Source: Oscillospiraceae bacterium (GTDB lineage: Bacteria > Bacillota > Clostridia > Oscillospirales > Oscillospiraceae). Taken from it: DNA of 61,410 bases. The stretch is taken from contig JAHHRS010000005.1 of assembly GCA_020025675.1 (NCBI GenBank), forward strand, positions 1 through 61,410. The letters are read 5' to 3'. The notes under the pieces are model-generated. The model did no database searches and was not told the DNA's origin. It was given only the letters and a program-made list of their open reading frames with translations. How positions within the stretch are numbered: position 1 is the stretch's first letter; each line of letters opens with the position of its first letter. Of the stretch, positions 41,563 to 50,102 are shown piece after piece. The translations under genes and the position numbers were made by a program.

Positions 41563-44500
41563 TAATCGTCCTCCTCTTCATTGTCCATTTCGTAGTCGTC
41601 ATCATCGTCTTGGGGAATATCCTCGATGGTGTATCCCTCGGCCTCAATCTCGCTGTCGTCGGCCTGATACATTTCATCTCTCATATCGGGAATGAAATCA
41701 TCGTCATCGTCTTCCTTAAGTTCGATTTCGTTACCATCCTTATCCAGTACCTTAATGTCAAGGCACAGGGACTGGAGTTCCTTAACGAGAACCTTGAAAG
41801 ATTCAGGAACGCCGGGTTCGGGAATATTGTTGCCCTTTACAATAGCCTCGTAGGTCTTGACACGGCCTGTAACATCGTCGGATTTAACAGTCAGTATCTC
41901 CTGCAGGGTGTAAGCAGCTCCGTAGGCTTCCAGAGCCCAGACTTCCATTTCGCCGAAACGCTGTCCGCCAAACTGAGCTTTACCGCCCAAAGGCTGCTGA
42001 GTTACAAGGCTGTAGGGGCCTGTGGAACGGGCATGAATCTTATCGTCAACAAGATGGTGGAGTTTAAGGAAGTAAACCCAGCCAACCGTAACATCGTTAT
42101 CAAATTTATCACCGGTACGTCCGTCATACATGACGCTCTTACCGTCCTCACGTAGGCCTGCCTCACGTAGGGTCTGGCGTATGGTGGTTTCGTTTGCTCC
42201 GTTAAAGACAGGAGTTGCAACCTTCCAGCCAAGGGCCTGAGCCGCATAGCCAAGGTGAACTTCAAGAACCTGTCCTATATTCATTCGTGAGGGAACACCC
42301 AAGGGGTTAAGAACTATATCAAGAGGAGTACCGTCAGGCAGGTATGGCATATCTTCTCTGGGGAGAATACGGGAAACAACACCCTTGTTACCGTGACGAC
42401 CTGCCATCTTATCGCCCACGGAGATTTTTCTCTTCTGTGCGATATAGACTCTTACAACTTCGTTTACGCCCGGGTTCATTTCATCGCCGTTTTCACGGGT
42501 GAACACCTTAACGTCAACTATTATACCGCTCTCGCCGTGGGGAACCTTCAGCGAAGTATCTCTTACCTCTCTTGCCTTCTCACCGAATATTGCACGGAGC
42601 AGACGCTCTTCAGCGGTAAGATCGGTCTCTCCCTTGGGAGTAACCTTACCCACCAGAATATCACCGGCAGTAACCTCGGCACCGACCATGATAATTCCCC
42701 GCTCGTCAAGGTACTTGAGAGCTTCTTCACCTACTCCGGGTATATCACGGGTAATTTCCTCAGGTCCAAGTTTTGTATCTCTGGCGTCGCATTCATACTC
42801 TTCAATATGAATTGAAGTGAATACGTCTTCCATAACAAGGCGCTCGTTAAGAAGTATAGCGTCTTCGTAGTTGTAGCCTTCCCAGTTCATGTAGCCTACA
42901 AGGATATTCTTTCCCAGAGCAATTTCACCCTGAGATGTGCTGGAGCCGTCAGCCAGAACGTCGCCCTTGCTGATTCTTTCACCTGCGTTTACAATCGGAC
43001 GCTGGTTGAGGCAAGTACCCTGGTTTGAACGGGAGAACTTTATAAGCTTATAGTCTTTAACACGACCGGAATCGTATCTTACTGTAATATAATTTGCGTC
43101 AACTCTTGTGACTAAACCGTCTTCTTCTGCTACAACGCACACACCGGAGTCAACAGCGCACTTATGCTCAATACCGGTGGCAACAATAGGAGCCTGAGTG
43201 GTGAGCAGAGGAACTGCCTGACGCTGCATGTTTGCACCCATCAGAGCACGGTTAGCGTCGTCGTTTTCAAGAAACGGTATCATAGCGGTAGCTATTGAAA
43301 CCATCATCTTGGGGCTGACGTCCACGTAGTCAACTTCTTCGCGGTTAACTTCTATTGTATCGTTGCGGTGGCGGCAGGTTATACGTTTATTAATAAACAC
43401 GCCGTTCTCGTCTACCGGTTCTGCGGCCTGAGCGACTATGAACTGGTCTTCCTGATCGGCTGTCATGTACTCCACCTCGTCGGTTACGCGGCAGGTACCC
43501 TTCTCCACCTTTCTGTACGGAGCAACAAGAAATCCGTACTCATTGGCCCTTGCGTATGATGCAAGGTAGCTTATAAGGCCGATGTTAGGACCTTCAGGAG
43601 TCTCAATAGGGCAAAGACGTCCGTAATGGCTGTAATGAACGTCTCGAACATCAAAGCTTGCTCTCTCTCTGGAAAGACCGCCGGGGCCCAGAGCAGAAAT
43701 ACGGCGCTTGTGAGTCAGCTCAGACAGAGGGTTTGTCTGATCCATGAACTGGCTCAAAGGTGAAGAACCGAAGAATTCCTTAATTGCAGCTGTAACCGGG
43801 CGGATATTTATAAGGCTCTGAGGAGTGACAACATCAAGATCCTGCAAAGTCATGCGCTCTCTTATAACCCTCTCCATACGGCTGAAGCCTATACGGAACT
43901 GGTTCTGTAAAAGCTCACCCACGCAGCGGACACGGCGGTTGCCCAGATGGTCTATATCATCCACATTTCCTATGCCGTGGGCAAGAGCATTAAGGTAGTT
44001 AACAGAAGAGAAAATATCATCAACAACGATGTGCTTAGGAATAAGAACATCTATGTTCTCACGAATAGCGTCTTTAAGAGCCTCGCCCTCATAGCGCTCA
44101 ACCAGCTGCTGCATAACGATACCGCGGACTTTTTCGTTTATCTCCAGCTCTTCCAGCTCTTCATCACTGAGGTCAACATACTTTCTTATATCAACCATAC
44201 CGTTGGAGAATACACGAACCTTTTTACCGTCTGCCATAAGGTTGACAGCTACAACGCCGGCATCTGCAATGACCTGAGCCTTATCCCTTGTAATAACTTC
44301 GCCTTCTTCAGCGATTATTTCGCCGGTAAAGGGATCAGCCACAGGCTCGGCAAGTGTAAAGCCTGCAATACGGGGGAAGAGAGACAGTTTCTTATTGAAC
44401 TTGTAACGACCCACGTTTGAAATCTCGTAACGGCGGCGGTCAAAGAAAAGACCGTCAAGCAGAGTCTCAGCGGATTCCACAGTGGGAGGATCGCCCGGAC

Positions 44501-45278
44501 GGAGCTTTCTGTAAACCTCGATAAGGCACTCATCACGGTTTGCGGTGGTGTCCTTGTCGAGAGTAGCAATCATACGCTCATCCTCGCCGAATATCTCTTT
44601 AAGTCTCTCGTTGGTGACAGCACCCACATACGGATCGGATATGCAGGAAAGCCAAGTTGCAGGACGATTTTCGTCGTAAGCACCCATAGCCTTTAAGAAC
44701 CATGTGATAGGAAGCTTGCGGTTCTTATCTATACGGACATTAAAAACGTCGTTTGCGTCCGTTTCGTACTCCAGCCATGCGCCGTGATAAGGAATTACGG
44801 TAGCAGAGTACACGCTCATCATGGATTTATCCAAATCCCTGCCGTAGTATACGCCGGGAGAGCGGACAATCTGAGAGACTATAACACGCTCGGCACCGTT
44901 AATAACGAAAGTGCCGCCGTCAGTCATAATCGGGAAATCGCCCATGAAGATTTCCTGCTCTTTTATCTCCTCCGTCTCCTTATTGCGAAGCCTGACTTTA
45001 ACCTTTAAGGGGGCGGCATATGTGGCATCTCTGGCCTTGCACTCCTCCTCGCTGTATTTGGGCTCTTCGTTCATGGAGTAGTCGATAAAGCTCAACTCCA
45101 GATTACCGGAATAGTCAGTTACGGAGTCTACATCTCTGAAAACCTCACGCAGTCCTGTCTCGAGAAACCACTTGTATGAACTCTTCTGGATTTCCAAAAG
45201 ATTAGGCATTTCCATGATTTCCTCGGTGCGGGCAAAACTCTTTCGCAGGGTCTTGCCGTAGAGAACATCTTTTGGCAT
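41562..45278 (-). CDS. rpoB: DNA-directed RNA polymerase subunit beta
   Basis: A 1238-aa beta subunit. The rifampicin region SPLSQFMDQTNPLSELTHKR followed by RISALGPGG keeps the sensitive-type residues (Asp, His and Ser at the E. coli 516, 526 and 531 positions). The catalytic GHNGDKMAGRHGNKG-type motif appears as SVGDKMAGRHGNKGV. The C-terminus is a very acidic tail, ending EDD, beyond the usual end. AAGGAG precedes the ATG. rplJ/rplL are not upstream. Confidence 0.98.
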   Translation of the reverse strand: MPKDVLYGKTLRKSFARTEEIMEMPNLLEIQKSSYKWFLETGLREVFRDVDSVTDYSGNLELSFIDYSMNEEPKYSEEECKARDATYAAPLKVKVRLRNKETEEIKEQEIFMGDFPIMTDGGTFVINGAERVIVSQIVRSPGVYYGRDLDKSMMSVYSATVIPYHGAWLEYETDANDVFNVRIDKNRKLPITWFLKAMGAYDENRPATWLSCISDPYVGAVTNERLKEIFGEDERMIATLDKDTTANRDECLIEVYRKLRPGDPPTVESAETLLDGLFFDRRRYEISNVGRYKFNKKLSLFPRIAGFTLAEPVADPFTGEIIAEEGEVITRDKAQVIADAGVVAVNLMADGKKVRVFSNGMVDIRKYVDLSDEELEELEINEKVRGIVMQQLVERYEGEALKDAIRENIDVLIPKHIVVDDIFSSVNYLNALAHGIGNVDDIDHLGNRRVRCVGELLQNQFRIGFSRMERVIRERMTLQDLDVVTPQSLINIRPVTAAIKEFFGSSPLSQFMDQTNPLSELTHKRRISALGPGGLSRERASFDVRDVHYSHYGRLCPIETPEGPNIGLISYLASYARANEYGFLVAPYRKVEKGTCRVTDEVEYMTADQEDQFIVAQAAEPVDENGVFINKRITCRHRNDTIEVNREEVDYVDVSPKMMVSIATAMIPFLENDDANRALMGANMQRQAVPLLTTQAPIVATGIEHKCAVDSGVCVVAEEDGLVTRVDANYITVRYDSGRVKDYKLIKFSRSNQGTCLNQRPIVNAGERISKGDVLADGSSTSQGEIALGKNILVGYMNWEGYNYEDAILLNERLVMEDVFTSIHIEEYECDARDTKLGPEEITRDIPGVGEEALKYLDERGIIMVGAEVTAGDILVGKVTPKGETDLTAEERLLRAIFGEKAREVRDTSLKVPHGESGIIVDVKVFTRENGDEMNPGVNEVVRVYIAQKRKISVGDKMAGRHGNKGVVSRILPREDMPYLPDGTPLDIVLNPLGVPSRMNIGQVLEVHLGYAAQALGWKVATPVFNGANETTIRQTLREAGLREDGKSVMYDGRTGDKFDNDVTVGWVYFLKLHHLVDDKIHARSTGPYSLVTQQPLGGKAQFGGQRFGEMEVWALEAYGAAYTLQEILTVKSDDVTGRVKTYEAIVKGNNIPEPGVPESFKVLVKELQSLCLDIKVLDKDGNEIELKEDDDDDFIPDMRDEMYQADDSEIEAEGYTIEDIPQDDDDDYEMDNEEEDD

Positions 45279-45343
45279 TGGCGCACTCTCCTTCTCACAT
45301 TTGTAAACACCCGGTGCAGTTGTTAAAACATGCAGCCATTGTG

Positions 45344-45372
45344 TTGAATTTACATCGTCATAATGCTATACT
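45344..45372 (+). promoter_or_regulatory. Possible promoter of the membrane glycosyltransferase gene
   Basis: TTGAAT (45344-45349) and TATACT (45367-45372) are spaced by 17 nt on the plus strand, leaving a leader of about 175 nt. It faces the rpoB promoter, and the two transcripts would overlap. Confidence 0.45.
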
Positions 45373-45425
45373 AAACACAGCAAAGGACTGGGAATATATC
45401 TCTGTCCCTGCATATGTAGCAAGCT

Positions 45426-45455
45426 ATTCTATCACTGTTGTAACTGTAAAGTCAA
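45426..45455 (-). promoter_or_regulatory. Predicted promoter of rpoBC
   Basis: On the minus strand TTGACT (45450-45455) and TAGAAT (45426-45431) are spaced by 18 nt. The leader to rpoB would be about 140 nt. Confidence 0.65.
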
Positions 45456-45555
45456 GGATTTTTTTAATTTATTACGAAATTTTGGCGGGGGTGTGAAGCC
45501 TCGGCCTATTTTTTTATTATTTTTTACTAATTGACTTTGATTTAAGGAGGAAAAG

Positions 45556-46773
45556 ATGGGTCTTACGGTGTTTATGCTGCTTTCGACCGAAGCATTGTTG
45601 GCATTTTGGCTATTGTATAGGGAAGGACTGCTTAAAAAGACCCCGCATTTTGTCTCGGCTCTTGTTTTAATATTTCTTGCATTTCTCCTGAGGGCTTTTG
45701 CTTTAGACTATAAGACCTTGGACTATGAGGATTTTTTGAGCCGCTGGGTGGAGTTTTTCAGGCAGAACGGCGGGTTTAAAGCTTTGGGCCGTCCGATTGG
45801 CAACTATAACGTTCCCTACCTCTATTTTCTCGCCCTGTTCTCCTACATTCCGGTAAGTGACCTGTATCTTATAAAACTGCTCAGCATTTTCTTCGATGTC
45901 CTTCTTGCCTACGGTTCCATGAAGATTCTGTCCCTCTTCAAAAAATCTCCCGCTGTACTTATCTCCTGCTTTATAGGTGTCCTATGCCTGCCTACTGTCT
46001 TTTTAAACGGTGCTCTCTGGGGACAGTGTGACAGCATTTATGTGGCCTTGGCACTTTTGGGCATATATTTTGCTCTCACGGACAGGCCGTGCCTGTCTAT
46101 GGTACTTGCCGCTTTGTCTTTTGGCTTTAAACTTCAGGCAGTTTTCATTTTGCCTGTTTATGCCGTATTATGGTTTAAAGGTAAATTCAACTGGAAACAC
46201 TTTTTGCTTTTCCCCCTCAGCTATGTAATTTTAGTGTTGCCCGCTGTTTTTGCGGGCAGACCCTTTATAGAGACCGTAACTTTGTATTTCAGTCAAACCG
46301 GCAGTATAGGTTCGGGACTCAATTACAGTTCGCCATCCGTATTTGCCATTCTTAACCGAATAAATAACGAAGAGTTAGCCTCTAAACTTGCAATAGCTGC
46401 CGCGTTCATCTTTATGCTAACAGTTCTTGGGCTTTCATTTTGGAAAAGGAAAGAACTCAGCAACAGCAGCGTCATGTGGGCTGCACTGCTTTTTACGCTG
46501 GGTATTCCTTTTCTTCTTCCCCATATGCACGAGCGCTACTTTTTTGCCGCAGATATAATGTGTCTTATTTTGGCCTTTGCAGTTCCCAAGCTGGCCGCGG
46601 CAGCTGCGCTGTCTCAGTTTGCCTCTGTTTTAGGCTACTACGCCTATCTAAAGCGGCGCTATCTATTGGGCATGAATTACGGTGCCTGGGCTATATTTTT
46701 GCTGCTGATTACAGCCTCCGTTTTCTTCGTTCTAAGCCTCAGAAAAAATTTTTTAAAAAAAATTCCAAAATAG
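45556..46773 (+). CDS. Gpi18-like / GT87-type membrane mannosyltransferase
   Basis: This 405-aa polytopic protein has about nine to ten membrane helices. The early loop carries YEDFLSRW (the acidic residue place of GT-C enzymes), and NGALWGQCDSIY is the recurring motif of the COG5542 family. A late HMHERYFFAAD motif follows. It would transfer a sugar from a lipid carrier on the outer side of the membrane. AAGGAGG precedes the ATG. The tRNA promoter overlaps its 3' end. Confidence 0.82.
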   Translation: MGLTVFMLLSTEALLAFWLLYREGLLKKTPHFVSALVLIFLAFLLRAFALDYKTLDYEDFLSRWVEFFRQNGGFKALGRPIGNYNVPYLYFLALFSYIPVSDLYLIKLLSIFFDVLLAYGSMKILSLFKKSPAVLISCFIGVLCLPTVFLNGALWGQCDSIYVALALLGIYFALTDRPCLSMVLAALSFGFKLQAVFILPVYAVLWFKGKFNWKHFLLFPLSYVILVLPAVFAGRPFIETVTLYFSQTGSIGSGLNYSSPSVFAILNRINNEELASKLAIAAAFIFMLTVLGLSFWKRKELSNSSVMWAALLFTLGIPFLLPHMHERYFFAADIMCLILAFAVPKLAAAAALSQFASVLGYYAYLKRRYLLGMNYGAWAIFLLLITASVFFVLSLRKNFLKKIPK

Positions 46774-46775
46774 TG

Positions 46776-46803
46776 TTGACAAATTTCGATTATCTGATAT
46801 AAT
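46776..46803 (+). promoter_or_regulatory. Promoter of tRNA-Leu
   Basis: TTGACA (46776-46781) and TATAAT (46798-46803), both exact consensus, are spaced by 16 nt. It starts 2 nt after the glycosyltransferase stop. Confidence 0.88.
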
Positions 46804-46821
46804 CATCAATGCCTTAAATGT

Positions 46822-46872
46822 GGCGCCGCCAAGTGGTGCAAGCGGCTTTAAATGGAGTCGAAGCACCGGCGA
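46822..46872 (+). other. Structured tRNA-like leader upstream of tRNA-Leu
   Basis: Between promoter and tRNA the leader contains GGCGCC, then GCCAAGTGGTGCAAGCGGC (like a tRNA D-arm region) and a downstream CGGCG that can pair with the upstream CGCCG. It resembles a shortened tRNA-Cys-type gene lacking a recognisable anticodon arm. It may be a decayed tRNA or simply a structured leader removed by RNase P. Confidence 0.35.
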
Positions 46873-46877
46873 AATAT

Positions 46878-46962
46878 GCGAGAGTGCTGGAACAGGTAGA
46901 CAGGCACGTTTGAGGGGCGTGTGTCAACTGACGTGGGAGTTCGATTCTCCTCTCTCGCACCA
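46878..46962 (+). tRNA. tRNA-Leu (GAG)
   Basis: An 85-nt class II tRNA with encoded CCA. The acceptor GCGAGAG pairs with CTCTCGC; the anticodon stem CACGT/GCGTG encloses the loop TTGAGGG with GAG at 46912-46914. The variable arm is long, and the T arm GGAG-TTCGATT-CTCC is normal. It reads CUC/CUU leucine codons. Confidence 0.95.
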
Positions 46963-46998
46963 AAGGTCAAGGACGTTTGTCCTTGACCTTTTAATTTT
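46962..46998 (+). terminator. Terminator of tRNA-Leu
   Basis: AAAGGTCAAGGAC (46962-46974) and GTCCTTGACCTTT (46979-46991) form a perfect 13-bp stem with a GTTT loop, followed by TTAATTTTTT. It begins at the last base of the CCA end. Confidence 0.9.
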
Positions 46999-47019
46999 TT
47001 AATAAAATAATTATTAAGT

Positions 47020-47048
47020 CGTCGGAGAAAAATTCTCCGACGTTTTTT
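47020..47048 (+). terminator. Second terminator after tRNA-Leu
   Basis: CGTCGGAGAA (47020-47029) and TTCTCCGACG (47033-47042) form a perfect 10-bp stem with an AAA loop and a TTTTTT tail. It is a tandem safeguard after the first terminator. Confidence 0.85.
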
Positions 47049-47150
47049 CTGTAATGACAGCTTTTGCAATGTATTGAGCAGTAATACCTATTTAAAATTG
47101 CAAATTTAAGCAATATAATAAAATGGTTGATTATGTGAGGTGTTTTCATC

Positions 47151-48515
47151 ATGAAGATTTTAATACAGAACGGTCTTCTTATAGACCCTGAAAACCTCGT
47201 CTGCTCAAAGCGCAGTCTTTATCTGGAAAACGGCAAAGTAGCTCCTGTCCCTGAAAGCGAAGTAAAAGCCGATTTGGTAATTGACGCAAAAAATAAAATC
47301 GTATGTCCCGGATTTATAGATATACATATGCATGAAGATCCGATAGGCCCTGACGGTAAACTCTATTCCGATGAAGAAAAGGCAATACTTGCCTGCATGG
47401 TTCGCATGGGTGTTACTACTGCCGTAGGCGGAAACTGCGGAGAAAATTCTTATCACCCGGCAGAATATATGGACATAGCCGACAGAGACGGTACTTACAC
47501 AAATATTGCCATGCTGGCAGGTCACCAGTATTTCAGACGGCTCTCAGGCTGTGCCGATGATTACGCTTCAGCTGCACCGGAGCAGATAAAAGCATGTGCC
47601 GCCGCAATGGAGGATGCTCTTACAAGAGGCTGTGCGGGCATTTCCTACGGCATAAGATATGTACCCGGCATGGACTCTAAAGAGCTGACAGAAACTGCAG
47701 CAGGTGCCAAAAAGCAGGGTAAAATGGTTGCCGCACATATAAGAGATGATGCATCGGCTGTTTTCAGTGCAGCAAGAGAATTTCTTGACGCAGGACTCAC
47801 CTTGGATGTTCCCCTTCAGGTTTCCCATATCGGCAGTATGGCGGGCTTTGGGCAAATGGGTGATTTTCTGTCTCTAATTGATGATTACAGAATGAAAAAT
47901 CCCCGTATATTTTGCGACTGCTATCCTTATGACGCCTTTTCCACCGCTCTTGGCTCAGCCACCTATAACGACGGATGGCTGAGGCGGTATAACTGTTCCT
48001 ACGATGCGGTAGAGCTTGCAGAAGGTAAATATAAAGGTCAGCGCTGCACCAAGGAAATTTTTGATGAAGTCCGTCGGGATAAGCCTCAGTGCAAAACTAT
48101 ATGCTACGTTATGGAGCAGTCTCAGGTTGATTTAGCATACACTCACCCTGCAGTAATTATGGGAAGTGACGGTTTAATGAGCGCCGGTGCCGGTCATCCG
48201 AGAGCGTCCGGTGCATTCCCCCGCTTTATTCGCAGATATGTAAAAGGCGGCAAGCTCTCCATGTTTGATGCAATAAACCGCATAACCGCCATGCCCGCAA
48301 AACAACTTGGACTGAAAAATAAAGGCAATCTCAGCATAGGTTCTGACGGGGACGTTGTGATTTTTGACCCTGAAACCATTGAAGAGCGCTCCTCTTTTGA
48401 CAGTCCCCTTATTGCCCCTGTGGGAATAGATTATGTAATAGTAAACGGAACTCCCGCCGTAAAAGACGGCAAAATTATAAACGGCCGAGCCGGAAAATCC
48501 GCCCGTGTATACTAA
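47151..48515 (+). CDS. D-aminoacylase-like amidohydrolase
   Basis: This 454-aa enzyme of the N-acyl-D-amino-acid deacylase type has GFIDIHMHED (metal His), VGGNCGEN with the metal-bridging Cys, GIRYVPGMDS, AHIRDD, QVSHIGS, MGSDG and the terminal APVGIDYVIVNG. It would release a free amino acid from an N-acyl derivative or open a cyclic amide. The transporter gene follows after 11 bp, suggesting uptake and hydrolysis of the same compound. GAGGTG precedes the ATG. Confidence 0.82.
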   Translation: MKILIQNGLLIDPENLVCSKRSLYLENGKVAPVPESEVKADLVIDAKNKIVCPGFIDIHMHEDPIGPDGKLYSDEEKAILACMVRMGVTTAVGGNCGENSYHPAEYMDIADRDGTYTNIAMLAGHQYFRRLSGCADDYASAAPEQIKACAAAMEDALTRGCAGISYGIRYVPGMDSKELTETAAGAKKQGKMVAAHIRDDASAVFSAAREFLDAGLTLDVPLQVSHIGSMAGFGQMGDFLSLIDDYRMKNPRIFCDCYPYDAFSTALGSATYNDGWLRRYNCSYDAVELAEGKYKGQRCTKEIFDEVRRDKPQCKTICYVMEQSQVDLAYTHPAVIMGSDGLMSAGAGHPRASGAFPRFIRRYVKGGKLSMFDAINRITAMPAKQLGLKNKGNLSIGSDGDVVIFDPETIEERSSFDSPLIAPVGIDYVIVNGTPAVKDGKIINGRAGKSARVY

Positions 48516-48526
48516 AGGAGAATCTT

Positions 48527-49951
48527 ATGACAAAGCCTAAAGTTAAAACCGCAGAAAATAAGAAGAAATTTAAAATGCCTGACACCTGGATTATTGTTTT
48601 TGCAATGGTGGTGATTGCTGCCATATTGAGCTGGATAGTTCCGGCAGGCTCATATGACTATAAACAGGTAGACATTAACGGTACTGTAAGAAACATTGCA
48701 ATAGACGGTTCCTATCACGTTATAGATAAAGCCGATACCAAGCCAACCGGTTTTTTAGAGCTGTTTTCTGCCCTTTATACCGGCTGTGTTGAGGCAGGCA
48801 GCACTATATTTATGATTTTATGCTGCTGCGCCAGTTTTCGCATAATGATGCGTACCGGAGCTATTCACGCAGGAATAGGTTCCATTTTAAAAAAGCTGGG
48901 CAGCAAGGGGATGATATTAGCCGTAGTTTTAATGATTGTGTTCGGTATATGCGGTTCAATGTTCGGTATGTTAAGCGAACTATTCGGATTTTATCCCCTA
49001 ATGGTAGGTCTGGGAGTTGCCTTGGGTTACGACCCGATATTCGGTTTTGCTATTTTGTGTCTGGGTGATTACATCGGCTTTACCGCAGGTACTCTCAATC
49101 CATATAATGTGGCTGTATCTCAGGGCATAGCAGAAGTCCCCATATATTCAAATCAGCCATACCGTTGGTTCAGCTTTGTAGTTTTAATGGGCATTTCCAT
49201 AATTTATCTGGTACGCTACGGCATAAAGGTTAAAAAAGACCCGACCATTTCCCCGCTCTACGGCCGCCCCTGTGTTCACAGTTTCAGTGACGGTGATCTG
49301 GACCAATACAAGATGGACCGGAGATCTATACTTGTTCTTCTGGATATGCTCATATCCATAGTAATTTTAATGGTTGGCCTGATGAAATTTGGCTGGAGCA
49401 ACGCTCAGCTCTGCGGTCTCTTTATCATAATGTCCGTTGTGGCTGCCCTCATCTGCGGCTGGAGCGGTCAAAAATATGTAGACGAATTTGTAGAAGGCAT
49501 CAAGGGAATGGTATGGGGTGCTCTTATCGCCGGACTTTCAAGAGCCATACTTGTTGTTATGAATAACGCTCAGATAACTGACACAATTATTCATGCTCTG
49601 GCAGAGCTTTTAAAGAAAGCTCCGCCATCTATTTCCGCCCAGCTTATCCTTTTCGTTCAGACCCTTATTAACCTTCCCATTTCTTCCGCTACCGGTCAGG
49701 CCGCCGTGACAATGCCTATAATAGCTCCTCTGGCAGACGCTCTGAATGTAACAAGAGATACAGCATGTCTTGCTTTCCAGTTTGGAGACGGCCTTACAAA
49801 CCTTCTCTGGCCCACCGGTAATATTGTTATCGTCTGCGGTCTTGCAGATATTCCCTACCAGAAATGGGTAAAGTGGTTCTTGCCGCTCTTCTTTATCCTG
49901 CTTATAGCTCAGATGCTCCTTGTAAGTGGTGCTGTGGCTATCGGACTGTAA
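48527..49951 (+). CDS. YfcC-family transporter
   Basis: A 474-aa membrane protein of the YfcC / C4-dicarboxylate DcuC-like superfamily with about twelve helices. Typical segments are WIVPAGSYDY near the N-terminus, GFTAGTLNPYNVAVSQGIAEVPIYS in two halves around residue 190, and the late SSATGQAAVTMPIIAPLAD. Known members carry amino acids or related acids. Its partner is the deacylase-like enzyme upstream. The family is solid, the substrate open. Confidence 0.85.
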   Translation: MTKPKVKTAENKKKFKMPDTWIIVFAMVVIAAILSWIVPAGSYDYKQVDINGTVRNIAIDGSYHVIDKADTKPTGFLELFSALYTGCVEAGSTIFMILCCCASFRIMMRTGAIHAGIGSILKKLGSKGMILAVVLMIVFGICGSMFGMLSELFGFYPLMVGLGVALGYDPIFGFAILCLGDYIGFTAGTLNPYNVAVSQGIAEVPIYSNQPYRWFSFVVLMGISIIYLVRYGIKVKKDPTISPLYGRPCVHSFSDGDLDQYKMDRRSILVLLDMLISIVILMVGLMKFGWSNAQLCGLFIIMSVVAALICGWSGQKYVDEFVEGIKGMVWGALIAGLSRAILVVMNNAQITDTIIHALAELLKKAPPSISAQLILFVQTLINLPISSATGQAAVTMPIIAPLADALNVTRDTACLAFQFGDGLTNLLWPTGNIVIVCGLADIPYQKWVKWFLPLFFILLIAQMLLVSGAVAIGL

Positions 49952-49969
49952 TAAATTTAAAATGTACTA

Positions 49970-50007
49970 AATCGCCGCTGCAGCTTTGCAGACGGCGATT
50001 TTTTTAT
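49970..50007 (+). terminator. Terminator after the YfcC-type gene
   Basis: AATCGCCG (49970-49977) pairs with CGGCGATT (49993-50000), with a nested CTGCA/TGCAG stem, followed by TTTTTTAT. Confidence 0.88.
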
Positions 50008-50035
50008 AAACTTATATAGTTTTCTCTTTATTCCC

Positions 50036-50064
50036 TTGACGGCTTCACCGTCTTGGCTTATAAT
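50036..50064 (+). promoter_or_regulatory. Promoter of the NifX/MinD cluster with overlapping palindrome
   Basis: TTGACG (50036-50041) and TATAAT (50059-50064) are spaced by 17 nt. An inverted repeat GACGG-N5-CCGTC (50038-50052) overlaps the -35 box and spacer, a typical repressor site. The first gene downstream encodes a DNA-binding protein, so autoregulation is plausible. Confidence 0.8.
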
Positions 50065-50102
50065 ATTATCGACATATAACGGAATGGAAAGAGGTGAACA
50101 GA

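Noticed and set aside
45279..45555. Search for an rpoB leader riboswitch or ribosomal-protein leader
   Set aside because: Only promoter-like sites were found; no strong conserved stem or terminator was visible in the leader.
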